A stretch of 64,000 nt of DNA from Methanomassiliicoccales archaeon (GTDB lineage Archaea; Thermoplasmatota; Thermoplasmata; Methanomassiliicoccales; UBA472): the NCBI GenBank assembly GCA_026394395.1, contig JAPKYK010000001.1, positions 287,940-351,939 on the forward strand. Direction: 5' to 3'. Shown here piece after piece: positions 17,738 to 26,167 of this stretch. Both the position numbers and the translations under genes were made by a program. Position 1 is the stretch's first letter. Each line of letters opens with the position of its first letter. The notes under the pieces were generated by a model. It saw only the letters and a program-made list of their open reading frames with translations, did no database searches and had not been told where the DNA came from.

Positions 17738-18026
17738 TTACTATTATTTTCTGGGTTTCGTCGCCATCGCCATGATATTGGTCGCAGCCATAATTTTGAA
17801 CCCGTCCTCTGATTTCGGAGGCACTGACGACAGCGGCGGAAAGACGATAGGTAAGATCGACCCGAACTATGAGCCGTGGTTCCACAGTCTGTGGGAGCCC
17901 TCCGGCGAAACGGCGACGCTGCTGTTCTGCCTGCAGACAGCCATAGGCGCCCTGGTGATCGGATATTTCATCGGTGTCACCCATCAGAGGAATTTGACCG
18001 TCAACAAGGAACAGGGAAAGGAGTAA
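17727..18026 (+). CDS. cbiN: ECF cobalt transport accessory protein CbiN
   Basis: A two-helix accessory protein that assists metal loading of CbiM. The second half is diagnostic: SSDFGGTDD, then IDPNYEPWFHSLWEPSGE and a second helix LLFCLQTAIGALVIGYFIG. The only ATG in the frame (17772) would cut the first membrane helix in half, and there is no ATG, GTG or TTG between that ATG and the in-frame TAA at 17688-17690. CTG codons at 17721 and 17727 follow a GAGGGGGA ribosome binding site and restore the helix, so a CTG start is proposed (99 residues; 84 if ATG 17772). It overlaps the cbiM stop. Confidence 0.85.
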   Translation: MNRNYYYFLGFVAIAMILVAAIILNPSSDFGGTDDSGGKTIGKIDPNYEPWFHSLWEPSGETATLLFCLQTAIGALVIGYFIGVTHQRNLTVNKEQGKE

Positions 18027-18029
18027 GGG

Positions 18030-18815
18030 ATGTTCGAACTCGACGAGCTTGCATACCGGTCCGCATGTTTGAAGTGGTCCCCCACTGGCAAGTTCGTTTT
18101 CGTTCTGACCCTGCTGATATCCTCGCTCCTATCCAAGTCCCTGTTGGTGCCCATAGTGATAGCGGTCATCGGCATCGTCCTGCTGGGATATTCCATCCGC
18201 TTCAGATTCCCCAAGATCATAGGTATCATTTTGCTGGACGCTATAGGAATGATGATCCTGGGTGCGATCATCATAGCCGCGGTCACGCCCGGGGACACCA
18301 TATACAACCTAGACCTATGGCTGTTCCAGATTGATTTCTCGAATGCTGGAATATTCATCGCTACCCTGGTCACAATGCGGGCGTTGGCCGGTATGAGCGT
18401 CATGCTGTTCTTCGCCACCTCCACCCCCATTCCCTACTTCGCGGACATGCTGGTCCGGATGAAGGTGCCGAAGGAGTTCGCCGAGCTCATGACCTTGGTC
18501 TACCGCTATTCCTTCATGCTGTTCGACGAACTGGAAAAAATGTATCTGGCAGCCCAGTGCCGGCTCGGTTTCCGGGGCAAGATGAACTCCCTGCGCACCT
18601 ACGCCAAGATGCTTACCGGGATGTTCATCCGGTCCATCGAGACGGCGGAGAGGCAGAACATCGGCATGCAGTGCCGCAACTATCAGAGCAGCGTCAGCAT
18701 GTTACGAGAGCCAAAAGGGATCACCTACGCCTGGGGCATCGTCAGCGTCATCGCCTTCCTGGGGCTGTTCCAGCTCAACTTAATGTGCGTCCACGTCGGA
18801 TTACTGTTGGGGTAG
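18030..18815 (+). CDS. cbiQ: ECF transporter T component CbiQ
   Basis: A 261-residue transmembrane coupling protein that links CbiM to the ATPase. It has five or six hydrophobic segments. The coupling-helix signatures are seen as AAQCRLGF near residue 170 and AERQNIGMQCRNY near 208-220, corresponding to the two A-R-G motifs of T components. It sits three bases after cbiN and four before cbiO. It ends in TAG. Confidence 0.93.
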   Translation: MFELDELAYRSACLKWSPTGKFVFVLTLLISSLLSKSLLVPIVIAVIGIVLLGYSIRFRFPKIIGIILLDAIGMMILGAIIIAAVTPGDTIYNLDLWLFQIDFSNAGIFIATLVTMRALAGMSVMLFFATSTPIPYFADMLVRMKVPKEFAELMTLVYRYSFMLFDELEKMYLAAQCRLGFRGKMNSLRTYAKMLTGMFIRSIETAERQNIGMQCRNYQSSVSMLREPKGITYAWGIVSVIAFLGLFQLNLMCVHVGLLLG

Positions 18816-18819
18816 ATCG

Positions 18820-19962
18820 ATGAGCAGGACCTTGGTCGAATGTCAGAACGTCAGCTTCGAATATCCCAACCGAGGCCAGGCCCTGCGCGACATCTCCCTC
18901 AGCATCGAGGAGGGGAAAAAGACCGCCATAATCGGCCCCAACGGCGCCGGCAAGTCCACTCTGTTCCTGCATTTCAACGGCGTGCTGAAACCCAAATCAG
19001 GCCAGGTGCTGTTCCAAGGCCAACCGATCGTCTACCGCAACAAGGAGCTCAGCCAGCTGCGAAAGGAGGTGGCGGTCATACTGCAGAACCCGGACGACCA
19101 GATATTCTCGGCCACAGTGGAGGAGGACGTGGCCTTCGGTCCCCTGAACCTGGGGCTGCCCCGGGACGAGGTAGAGGCCCGGGTGGACGAGGCGCTGTCA
19201 TTGGTCGACATGTCCCACATACGAGAACGACCGTCGCAGCAGCTGTCCTTCGGACAAAGGAAACGGCTTGCGCTGGCCGGTGCCCTGGCCATGCGCCCTA
19301 AGGTGCTAATAATGGACGAGCCGACCGCGGGCCTGGACCCGCACATGGTGCAGGAGGTCCTAGAGCTCACGGAGGAGCTGCACATGAAAGGCATAACGCT
19401 CATCATGTCCACCCACGAGATGGAGGTGGCCTACTCCTGGGCCGATGACTTCAAGGTCGTGCACCAGGGGCGGCTGATGTTCTCGGGTGGGGCGGACGAG
19501 CTGTTCGCCAACCGCACCTTGCTAGAGCTTTTGGGCTTCCAAGCCCCGCCGGTCTACCGCATGAACGAGGAGATGGTCAGGTCCGCGCTCATGTCCGTGG
19601 AGCCGGTGCCGAGGAATATGACCGAGATGAGATTGAAGATCAGCCACATGAACCGCCGGCCTATCGGCGGCATGCACATCAAGGAGGTGGACCAAGACCG
19701 TATCCCGACCATACTGGAAGTGCACGGACTGATCTCCCAGGGGAAGGTGGTGGGATACTACGGTTCCACGGCCAAGCACCTGCTGGCCAGCACCCTGCCC
19801 ACCGACGTGAGGCTGCCGGGATTGACCGAATGCTTGGACAAGATGATCGACGGCCGGGAGGCGGTGCTGTACGCCGAACCTAAGCTGATGCCCTTCATCG
19901 AGCATCATATTAATAATTTAGCTCGAAAGCATCATTCCCGCATCGAAGTGACCCGCGATTGA
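18820..19962 (+). CDS. cbiO: ECF transporter ATPase CbiO with C-terminal extension
   Basis: A 380-residue ABC ATPase powering the metal importer. Walker A is GPNGAGKST near residue 40, the Q-loop is in LQNPDDQIF near 88, the signature is LSFGQRKRLALAG near 143 and Walker B is VLIMDEPTAGLDP near 162. CbiO proteins are usually about 270-290 residues; here about 100 extra C-terminal residues follow, with a mixed alpha/beta character of unknown role. It ends the fur-cbiMNQO run with TGA. A fresh TATA box at 20012 begins the next unit. Confidence 0.93.
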   Translation: MSRTLVECQNVSFEYPNRGQALRDISLSIEEGKKTAIIGPNGAGKSTLFLHFNGVLKPKSGQVLFQGQPIVYRNKELSQLRKEVAVILQNPDDQIFSATVEEDVAFGPLNLGLPRDEVEARVDEALSLVDMSHIRERPSQQLSFGQRKRLALAGALAMRPKVLIMDEPTAGLDPHMVQEVLELTEELHMKGITLIMSTHEMEVAYSWADDFKVVHQGRLMFSGGADELFANRTLLELLGFQAPPVYRMNEEMVRSALMSVEPVPRNMTEMRLKISHMNRRPIGGMHIKEVDQDRIPTILEVHGLISQGKVVGYYGSTAKHLLASTLPTDVRLPGLTECLDKMIDGREAVLYAEPKLMPFIEHHINNLARKHHSRIEVTRD

Positions 19963-20011
19963 GGTCGACCCCAGCTGTGATTTCGTACGATGAACAGGGC
20001 TTAACGATTGC

Positions 20012-20020
20012 CTTATAAAC
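20012..20020 (+). promoter_or_regulatory. TATA box of the hydantoinase-DGC operon
   Basis: CTTATAAAC about 50 bases before the ATG at 20068. A GGAGGG ribosome binding site at 20055-20060 follows, so a short leader is expected. Confidence 0.6.
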
Positions 20021-20067
20021 ACTTGATTGATTCAAAACATAGCACAGCAAAGATGGAGGGTCAGAAG

Positions 20068-22095
20068 ATGAATCTGGGATTGGGAATCGACACCGGAGGA
20101 ACTTACACTGACACGGCGCTGATCGACCTGAGCAACGGCAAGGTCCTGGTCAAGGCCAAGGCCCTGACCACCAGGAACGACCTGAGCATAGGCATCTCCG
20201 GTTCCATAAAGAACCTTGGGCAGATACAGTTCCAGGACATTCGCCTCGTATCGCTATCATCCACCCTGGCCACCAACTCCGTGGTCGAGGGGAAGGGGTG
20301 CCGGGTGGCGCTCATTATAGCCGGCGAGGAGTACAAGGAGAGCGTGCCGGTCGAGCACGTCATCCAGATACAGGGCGGTCACACCATCCGGGGCAAGGCC
20401 ATCTGCGACGTGGACCTGGCCGCGGCCAAGGACTTCATCCAGGGCATCGCCGACCAGATCGACGCCGTGGCGATATCCACATTCTTCAGCGTGCGCAACC
20501 CCGAGCACGAGATCGCTCTAAAGGAGATGATCTCCAGCAACTGGGGCATTCCCGTGGTCTGCGGCCACGAGCTGTCCACGCAGCTGGGGTTCTACGAACG
20601 CACGCTTACCGCGGTGCTCAACGCCAAGCTCATCCCGATCATGGCCGACCTTCTTCAGTCGGTCAAGAAGGTGCTCAAGGAGAACGCCATAGCCGCTCCG
20701 TTGATGATCGTCAAGGGTGACGGTTCGCTGATGGGCGAACAGATGGGCATCGAGCGCCCGGTCGAAACGATATTGTCTGGACCGGCGGCAAGCCTGGTGG
20801 GGGCCAGGAACCTGACGGGCGAGGACGAGGGTGTGGTCGTGGACGTCGGTGGGACCACCACGGACATCGGGGTGCTGCGCGGCGGCAAACCTCGTCTGGA
20901 CCCAGAAGGAGCTATCATTGGCGGCTGGCGCACCAGGGTCAAGGCCGCAGACATATCCACGTCCGGCATCGGCGGCGACAGCCGGGTGGTCATCGTCAAC
21001 GAGAACATCGTCCTGGGCGCGCTGCGGGTTATGCCGCTGTGCATCGCCTCCAGCCAATACCCGAGAGTGAAGGAGGCCCTGGTCAAGGCCAAGGGGCTCA
21101 AGCAGACCCCCCCGGCCACGCACATCGCCCTGGAGAACATATTGCAGGCCGACGAGCTGTTCATCTTCTCCCGCCTGGCCAAGGGCTACGAGCTCTCCGA
21201 GAGCGAGAAGGTCCTGGTGGACCAGATCAAGGAGCAGCCCAAGACCTTGCACGAGATCTCCGAAGCGACCAAGGTGCACCCGTACAGCTACAACGTGCGC
21301 AAACTGGAGGAGCTGGGAATAATCACTCGCATCGGTTTCACCCCCACCGACGCCCTGCACGCCTCCGGCGAGTACGTGGAGTACGACGCCGAGGCCTCGA
21401 AGATCGCTGCGGAATACCGTGCCAGGCTGTGCGGGATGGAGGTCAAGGAGTTCTGCGCCGCGGTCAAGGAGGCGGTGATACAGAAGATCGCCCGGGAGAT
21501 CATCTACCGTCTGGTCTACGAGGATACTGGCAAGATGTCCCATTGCGAGGTCTGTGACTCCTTCTACGAGAAGATGATCACCCACCGTGCAGGTATCGAC
21601 TACTCCGCGGACATCCGGGTTCACAAGAACATCATAGGTATCGGCGCACCCATCGCCGCCTACCTGCCATCGGTGGCCGAGAGGTTGCACACCAGTCTGC
21701 TCATGCCCCAAAACTCGGACGTAGGGAACGCCGTCGGAGCGATCACTGGCAGCATAATGGAGTCCGTGGAGGTGCTCATAAAACCAAAGCCCGGTCTCGG
21801 GGTCATGGAGGACCCGCCCTGCAGCCTGCACTCCCAGGCCGAGATGAGGGAGTTCGAGACCGTCACCGAGGCGGTCACCTATGCCAGTTCGTGGGGTGAC
21901 ATCATAGTACGTCGCATGGCCTCGATGGCCGGTGCCGACGAGATCGAAGTAGTCGTGGAGAACAACCGTATCATGGGCCAGATCGGTAAAACATGGGGCG
22001 AGGGGCTGCTGCTGGAGGTTCACTTGAAAGTGACGGCGGTAGGCAAGCCCCGTATGTACTTCGAGGTGGAGCATGAGTCAGACGAGTTCGATTGA
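20068..22095 (+). CDS. Hydantoinase/oxoprolinase-like ASKHA protein with winged-helix insert
   Basis: A 675-residue protein of the hydantoinase A/5-oxoprolinase family, whose members use ATP in an ASKHA fold to open cyclic amides or activate ketones. Hydantoinase A N-terminal phosphate-binding loop GIDTGGTYTDTALID is at residues 5-19 and the second nucleotide loop VDVGGTTTDIGVL at about 258-270. Around residues 382-421 is an insert that reads as a winged helix (TLHEISEATKVHPYSYNVRK then LEELGIITR). ATG 20068 is chosen because GGAGGG precedes it and the ATP loop begins five residues in. Two DGC-domain genes follow with overlaps. The hydantoinase B partner is missing, so a true hydantoinase is doubtful; an ATP-dependent role in corrinoid or C1 metabolism is an inference from the neighbours. 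Confidence 0.8.
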   Translation: MNLGLGIDTGGTYTDTALIDLSNGKVLVKAKALTTRNDLSIGISGSIKNLGQIQFQDIRLVSLSSTLATNSVVEGKGCRVALIIAGEEYKESVPVEHVIQIQGGHTIRGKAICDVDLAAAKDFIQGIADQIDAVAISTFFSVRNPEHEIALKEMISSNWGIPVVCGHELSTQLGFYERTLTAVLNAKLIPIMADLLQSVKKVLKENAIAAPLMIVKGDGSLMGEQMGIERPVETILSGPAASLVGARNLTGEDEGVVVDVGGTTTDIGVLRGGKPRLDPEGAIIGGWRTRVKAADISTSGIGGDSRVVIVNENIVLGALRVMPLCIASSQYPRVKEALVKAKGLKQTPPATHIALENILQADELFIFSRLAKGYELSESEKVLVDQIKEQPKTLHEISEATKVHPYSYNVRKLEELGIITRIGFTPTDALHASGEYVEYDAEASKIAAEYRARLCGMEVKEFCAAVKEAVIQKIAREIIYRLVYEDTGKMSHCEVCDSFYEKMITHRAGIDYSADIRVHKNIIGIGAPIAAYLPSVAERLHTSLLMPQNSDVGNAVGAITGSIMESVEVLIKPKPGLGVMEDPPCSLHSQAEMREFETVTEAVTYASSWGDIIVRRMASMAGADEIEVVVENNRIMGQIGKTWGEGLLLEVHLKVTAVGKPRMYFEVEHESDEFD

Positions 22096-22426
22096 CCTAG
22101 CCATTTGCAGCGGCTTCAGTCCCGGGGCCCGGGTCCTGCGAGCTGCAGTCAGAGAGCTGGCCAAGGAAGAGGGCATCCGCGTCGTCACCATAGCCCCCGC
22201 CCTGGCCGGAATTCCGAAGGCCGTGGAGGAGATGCGCTCCCTGCAGGAACGGAAGGTCATCGTTGTCGATGGCTGCGAAGGGGGATGCGGCCTACAGGTC
22301 CTCAACCGCTTCGAGGTGCTGCCATCATCCATCGTCATGATCGAGAAGCATTTCAACGTCACCAGGAAAGGCATCGATAAGGCGAAGGAGCAGATCCGCC
22401 AGGCCATCAAGGAGGTGCGCGGTTGA
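22073..22426 (+). CDS. DGC-domain putative zinc-binding protein
   Basis: A 117-residue member of the DGC family of small, cysteine-bearing proteins. The eponymous motif is VVDGCEGGCGLQ near residues 64-75, with an additional Cys at ICSGFSPGAR near residue 13. The family is predicted to bind zinc; the biochemical role is not established. It overlaps the hydantoinase end by 23 bases and hands over to the second DGC gene in a TTGA overlap, so the three are one translational unit. Partner proteins for metal or cofactor handling is the best guess. Confidence 0.75.
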   Translation: MSQTSSIDLAICSGFSPGARVLRAAVRELAKEEGIRVVTIAPALAGIPKAVEEMRSLQERKVIVVDGCEGGCGLQVLNRFEVLPSSIVMIEKHFNVTRKGIDKAKEQIRQAIKEVRG

Positions 22427-22800
22427 GGAAGGGGGTCATCGTCTGCGGGGCCAACGGGGAGAGGGGCTACCTTCTAGAGAAGGTGACGGAATCCTTCGCC
22501 AAGGGCAACATGGACAAGGTCATCCAGTTCTCGGTGTGCACCGTGGGCCTCAGCCCGATAATGCTGGAGATGGGCGGGGTGGACATGGGCACCCTGGTCA
22601 CCGTCAACGGTTGTCGTAACCGCTGCTGCGACCGGCTGATGGAACAGAACGAGTTGAGGATAGGGAAGTCCGTGACCGTCGACGATCACGTCCAGCGGAA
22701 GCTCAGGCCTTGCCAGTTCACCTCAGACTTCGACTTCGAGGAAGCGACCGAGGACGAGGTGTCGGCGATGGTCAAAGCCATGGAAGAGGCTATACGCTGA
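22423..22800 (+). CDS. Second DGC-domain protein
   Basis: A 125-residue paralogue-like neighbour of the previous gene. It keeps the layout with VIVCGANGERG at the N-terminus and VTVNGCRNRCCDRL near residues 60-73, where the DGC motif has become NGC followed by a CC pair. The start is TTG 22423, overlapping the upstream stop. Its own stop abuts the stop of the convergent zinc-ribbon gene, leaving no room for a terminator between the two operons. Two different DGC proteins side by side suggest a heterodimer; that is inference. Confidence 0.72.
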   Translation: MRKGVIVCGANGERGYLLEKVTESFAKGNMDKVIQFSVCTVGLSPIMLEMGGVDMGTLVTVNGCRNRCCDRLMEQNELRIGKSVTVDDHVQRKLRPCQFTSDFDFEEATEDEVSAMVKAMEEAIR

Positions 22801-23118
22801 TTAGCGGTTCTTCTTCCAGCCTTGCTGATTATAATAATCCTTGACGACCGAGGTGACGTGCTGGGAGATCTGGCGCTCCCTCAGGTCTCCCCGGATGTGC
22901 GGGGCTTCCTTGAAGTAGAACTCGTAATCGCACTTGGCGCAGCGGACCTTGGGGCAGTTGTTCATGACCTCGGCGCAGCCTCGGCAGGCGAAGGTGCGGG
23001 CGTAGGTGATAGAGAACTCGAAGCCGCAGTTAGGGCACTTGAACTTGCGGATGGAGTCGACGGTGTTGCGCGAGAACCCCTGGGCCCTCATGGCCTGATA
23101 GTACGTGTCCATGCTCAA
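22801..23118 (-). CDS. Multi-zinc-ribbon small protein
   Basis: A 105-residue protein with three CxxC-type pairs: CPNCGFEF near residue 28, CRGCAEVM near 46 and CAKCDYEF near 60, plus an extra Cys at NNCPKVRC. This looks like two rubredoxin-like or zinc-ribbon knuckles. The C-terminus is basic. ATG 23118 overlaps the stop of the 157-residue gene by four bases. It is the last gene of the G3E GTPase operon. I do not recognise the family; a metallochaperone or electron carrier would fit. Confidence 0.6.
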   Translation of the reverse strand: MSMDTYYQAMRAQGFSRNTVDSIRKFKCPNCGFEFSITYARTFACRGCAEVMNNCPKVRCAKCDYEFYFKEAPHIRGDLRERQISQHVTSVVKDYYNQQGWKKNR

Positions 23119-23588
23119 CCCCCGTGATGCGCCGCGCTCTTCTCCTTATCGTAGGAGTCCTTGATGATCTGGAACTTCACTCCGTGCTTCTTGGCCAGGT
23201 CCTCCAGGACACCCATGGTCTGCTCGCGCACCTCCGGGTCCCAGATGCCATGGACGATCACGTGCACGATGACCTCGGCCTTCTCTATGGTATCGTTCTT
23301 CAGCTGCTTGGTGATGTTGACCTTCATGTTCTGATGTATGAGGGAGAAACCTACAGTGGAGCCATCGTCCACCATCATGAACGCCTTTACATGTCCTACC
23401 AGGTCGGCACCGTGGTGCAGGCAGGCGTCCGTGGTCTTGATGAGCAACTCTTCGATGAACGAGATCGCCCTATCTGCCGAAGCTCCCTTACCAAAGTCGG
23501 TCTTCATATGCAAAGAGAATTTACCAAGCTCGTCCACCGCCCGGTGCATTTCTAGATGTAGGTCATCGTCCTCATCCAGTTCCGTCAT
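23115..23588 (-). CDS. Uncharacterised 157-residue protein between a G3E GTPase and a zinc-ribbon gene
   Basis: I do not recognise this protein. It starts acidic, has an alpha/beta pattern and an unusual set of histidines (DACLHHGADLVGH near residue 57, VIVHVIVHGIW near 108), and ends SAAHHGG, a possible metal-binding tail. There are no membrane segments. It overlaps both neighbours by four bases (ATGA junctions), so it is obligatorily co-expressed with the G3E GTPase. His-rich tails next to COG0523 GTPases often indicate metal delivery; that role is inferred from context only. Confidence 0.55.
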   Translation of the reverse strand: MTELDEDDDLHLEMHRAVDELGKFSLHMKTDFGKGASADRAISFIEELLIKTTDACLHHGADLVGHVKAFMMVDDGSTVGFSLIHQNMKVNITKQLKNDTIEKAEVIVHVIVHGIWDPEVREQTMGVLEDLAKKHGVKFQIIKDSYDKEKSAAHHGG

Positions 23589-24259
23589 TGGGTCTTACCC
23601 CCGTAGTCCCTCTTGAGCATCTCCTTCTCACAGGACTCATCGTAGCGAGGAGATGTCCTGATCTCGATCAGGTCGGCCGCTTCTCTAACTCCTTCGTTGT
23701 TCCTTCCCGAACCGAACATAATCTCAGCCTTGGGGTTGATGGATCTGGAGAACTGAACCGACAGATCGATCTTCTCCTGGGTGGCGCTGTCAATCTTGTT
23801 GATGAAGACCACATCGGCCTCGCGTATCTGCGTCTCGACAAGGCGGCGAACTGAATGCATTAGCTCCTCGATCCTCAATGCGTCCACCAAGGTGATAACC
23901 GGCGCGTGGACGATGGTCTCATCCATCTCCTCCTCGGAATACTCGGCGGCGCGCTTCAATCCCCACGGGATGGCCACTCCCGACGGTTCTACAATAATGA
24001 GGTCAGGATGGAACGTTTTCTGCAACACTGCGATGGTGTTGGCAAAATTGCCAGCTATCTGGCAGCAAATGCATCCACCCGATATCTCCTTGGCTTTCAG
24101 CCCATACATCTCAACTATCCTGACATCTACGTTGATCTCGCCTACATCGTTGACGATGATGGCGATCTTATGGCCGCGGTCCACCAGAATCTTGGCCAAC
24201 TCTATGAGGAAGGTGGTCTTGCCGCTTCCCAGAAAACCTGCGACCTGAGCGATCTTCAT
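23585..24259 (-). CDS. G3E family GTPase (CobW/HypB-like metallochaperone)
   Basis: A 224-residue P-loop GTPase of the G3E group, which drives insertion of metals or cofactors. Walker A is GFLGSGKTT at residues 8-16, the metal-binding CxCC motif is GGCICCQ near 63-69, and the base-specifying motif is NKID near 157. It is shorter than CobW proteins, lacking their C-terminal domain. ATG 24259 is chosen because the P-loop then starts normally. It lies 97 bases downstream of the methyltransferase gene across a UUCG-loop hairpin. Service to the corrinoid protein or zinc methyltransferase is a reasonable inference. Confidence 0.85.
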   Translation of the reverse strand: MKIAQVAGFLGSGKTTFLIELAKILVDRGHKIAIIVNDVGEINVDVRIVEMYGLKAKEISGGCICCQIAGNFANTIAVLQKTFHPDLIIVEPSGVAIPWGLKRAAEYSEEEMDETIVHAPVITLVDALRIEELMHSVRRLVETQIREADVVFINKIDSATQEKIDLSVQFSRSINPKAEIMFGSGRNNEGVREAADLIEIRTSPRYDESCEKEMLKRDYGGKTQ

Positions 24260-24309
24260 CAGTTCACCAGTATGTTCGGAAATCAAGTTCCAAGTATGAA
24301 TAGGTTGTT

Positions 24310-24354
24310 AAAAAATGAAAAGGAAAAGGTTTGAAGGTGATGGCCGAAGCCATC
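24310..24354 (-). terminator. UUCG-loop hairpin followed by pyrimidine-rich tract
   Basis: On the minus strand GATGGC-TTCG-GCCATC (24354-24339) forms a perfect 6-bp stem with a UUCG tetraloop, starting three bases after the methyltransferase stop, and runs into CCTTTTCCTTTTCATTTTTT. This looks like a terminator or a processing/stability element that lowers expression of the downstream G3E genes relative to the methyltransferase pair. Confidence 0.6.
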
Positions 24355-24356
24355 GT

Positions 24357-25454
24357 TCAGCACTTAACCTGACCGTACTGCTTGACGGTGTTCACGCACT
24401 CCTTGATGTTCTCCAGGCGGGTGGTTACCGACGGAGGCACTTCGCAGCCGGAGGCAACAACGTACCTGGACTTCAGGCCGCGGGCGCACAGGGCCGTCTT
24501 GACCTCCTGGCATAGGTTCATGGTGGTCTTCTGCATCTTCTCCTGGCTCCACCTGATGAAGCCCTGAGGGTCGATATTTCCGGCCACCAGGCAGTTGTCC
24601 GCGAAGCCCTTCCCGATGGTCTCCGTCGGAGACGGGGAACCGGGTATCAGCGGGTAATAGGCCATGGAGTAGATGGCCGGCTTCATTTTCTTGATTTGGG
24701 TGTCCAGATGGGGCAGGTCGGCGCAGTTGTGGATGCAGTTGGCCATCCCTTCCTTGGCCACCAGCTCGTTCAGCGAGCCAGCGTACTTGTGCTGTCCCTC
24801 GAACTCGTCGTACTCCTGGTCGCCCAAACAGGAGTAGGAGCCCCAGAGGTAGTCCCATACCAGTCCGGCAGGTTTCGCCTTTGCCATACCCTTCACCATC
24901 TCCTTGTCGAACTCGGTGATAGTGGCGAGCGCCTTGTGCACTGCGGAGCGGTTGTTGTACATATCCATGAAGACCTTCTCCGCGCTGGCTGACTGCGTCA
25001 GCACCAGCAGTGGTCCCTCTACAAACCCGGCGGTGATGGTCTCGTTCTTCAAGGCGTCCACCCACAGTCTGGTCCCCTCAAGGAGAACTCCCGAGCGGCC
25101 TTTGGTCACATCAGGCACTTTGAGCTTTTCATAGTCCTCTGGCCCCTTGATCGCCGGGACATCAACGAACGGGGTGTTCTGCTCGTCCATCCTGACATGC
25201 GCACCCAGATCCCCGGCCATGACCGACAAATCCACCAGACCGATGGTGAAATCGAAGTCGAAGTACTTCTGCCCGGAGATGAATCCCTGAGCGAGCTTCT
25301 TGGGGTCGGAACACCAATCCCTGTACAGCATCTTGCCGTCCCCGACCGTCCGGCGGCAAACGCCGCAGGCGATAGGGTATACCGGCAGCCTGTCAACCGG
25401 CTGGTTAGTCAGGGCTGCCATGCACCTCTCTTGATGTTTCATTGTGTCAGTCAT
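24357..25454 (-). CDS. Uroporphyrinogen-decarboxylase-type corrinoid methyltransferase
   Basis: A 365-residue zinc enzyme of the UroD/MtaA/MtbA superfamily, which moves methyl groups between a corrinoid protein and a thiol such as coenzyme M, or from a methylated substrate to the corrinoid. The zinc ligands are visible as HNC near residues 246-248 and a downstream Cys in ASGCEVPPSV near 336-345, the usual H-x-C...C set. It follows the corrinoid protein gene after a single base, so they form the core of a methyltransfer system. Which half-reaction it catalyses, and on which substrate, cannot be read. ATG 25454 is preferred to a long ORF overlapping the corrinoid gene. No in-frame TAG is present, so it is not a pyrrolysine enzyme. 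Confidence 0.88.
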   Translation of the reverse strand: MTDTMKHQERCMAALTNQPVDRLPVYPIACGVCRRTVGDGKMLYRDWCSDPKKLAQGFISGQKYFDFDFTIGLVDLSVMAGDLGAHVRMDEQNTPFVDVPAIKGPEDYEKLKVPDVTKGRSGVLLEGTRLWVDALKNETITAGFVEGPLLVLTQSASAEKVFMDMYNNRSAVHKALATITEFDKEMVKGMAKAKPAGLVWDYLWGSYSCLGDQEYDEFEGQHKYAGSLNELVAKEGMANCIHNCADLPHLDTQIKKMKPAIYSMAYYPLIPGSPSPTETIGKGFADNCLVAGNIDPQGFIRWSQEKMQKTTMNLCQEVKTALCARGLKSRYVVASGCEVPPSVTTRLENIKECVNTVKQYGQVKC

Positions 25455-25455
25455 C

Positions 25456-26094
25456 TTACATCGCCCCCTTGACCTTCTTGACCGCTTCCTGGGCATTGAT
25501 GGCGTGCATGTCCGCCCCGATGTCATCCGCGAACGGTTGGGACGTCGGCGCACCACCGATGATGATCTTTACCTTCGTGCGGTCCCCGTTCTCGATCAGT
25601 CCGTCGACCACGGCCTTCATGCCGTCCATTGTGGGCGTCATCAAGGTGCTCATGGCAATCAGGTTGGCCTTCTCTTTCTTAACAGAGTTCACGAAGTTCT
25701 CGATCGGAACGTCCCTCCCGAAGTCGTGCATGTCCAGACCGGCGGCGGTCAGCATGGTCTTGACGATGTTCTTGCCGATATCATGAACATCTCCCTCGAT
25801 CACGCCAATGACACCGACCCTCTTCTTGTCGCTATCTGCCTTCGGGATATGAGGAAGCAGAACGTCCAGACCACCATACATTGCGTTGGCGGCCAGCAAC
25901 ACCTGGGGCAGGAAGAATTCGTGTTTTGCGTACTTATCCCCGACAATCGTCATTCCCTTCACGAGCCCATTGTCGATGGCGTCCAAAGCTTTGACGCCTC
26001 CGGCCAAGGCATCCTTGGCGAATTTTATGGAGTCGGCCTTGTTGCCAGTGATGACAGCCTTCTCCAATCCAGCCAAAATATCCTTTCCTTGCAT
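25456..26094 (-). CDS. Corrinoid (B12-binding) methyl-carrier protein, MtbC/MttC type
   Basis: A 212-residue methyl carrier: a helical cap domain (residues 1-85) followed by a Rossmann B12-binding domain. The cobalt-ligand motif is EGDVHDIGKN near residues 98-107, the DxHxxG signature, with a matching MSTLMT near 148 and IIIGGAP near 176-182. It is the first gene of the methyltransferase operon, with a TATA box at 26159-26151 and GGAGAGG ribosome binding site. It carries the methyl group between substrate-side and thiol-side methyltransferases. Only one methyltransferase is adjacent, so a second one must be elsewhere. Confidence 0.92.
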   Translation of the reverse strand: MQGKDILAGLEKAVITGNKADSIKFAKDALAGGVKALDAIDNGLVKGMTIVGDKYAKHEFFLPQVLLAANAMYGGLDVLLPHIPKADSDKKRVGVIGVIEGDVHDIGKNIVKTMLTAAGLDMHDFGRDVPIENFVNSVKKEKANLIAMSTLMTPTMDGMKAVVDGLIENGDRTKVKIIIGGAPTSQPFADDIGADMHAINAQEAVKKVKGAM

Positions 26095-26150
26095 TTGTTC
26101 AACACCTCTCCACTTACCAAATTATGGTAATAATTACAAACGCAGATGGG

Positions 26151-26159
26151 GATATAAAC
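26151..26159 (-). promoter_or_regulatory. TATA box of the corrinoid methyltransferase operon
   Basis: Read on the minus strand this is GTTTATATC, about 60 bases before the corrinoid gene ATG at 26094. Initiation near 26125-26130 would give a 30-base leader with GGAGAGG near its end. Confidence 0.55.
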
Positions 26160-26167
26160 TATCGTTA

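Noticed and set aside
17734-17741. GTAATTAC as a second Fur-type operator
   Set aside because: It is only an 8-base palindrome and lies at the start of cbiN coding sequence. The resemblance to the real box upstream of fur is by chance.
20518-22074. A 518-codon open frame on the minus strand within the hydantoinase-like gene
   Set aside because: It is a shadow of a GC-rich gene with strong codon bias. The plus-strand product has ASKHA motifs and the antisense has none.
24357-26094. A pyrrolysine-dependent MtmB/MtbB/MttB methyltransferase
   Set aside because: No in-frame TAG occurs in the methyltransferase, its size and motifs are of the UroD type, and TAG is a common stop in the window.
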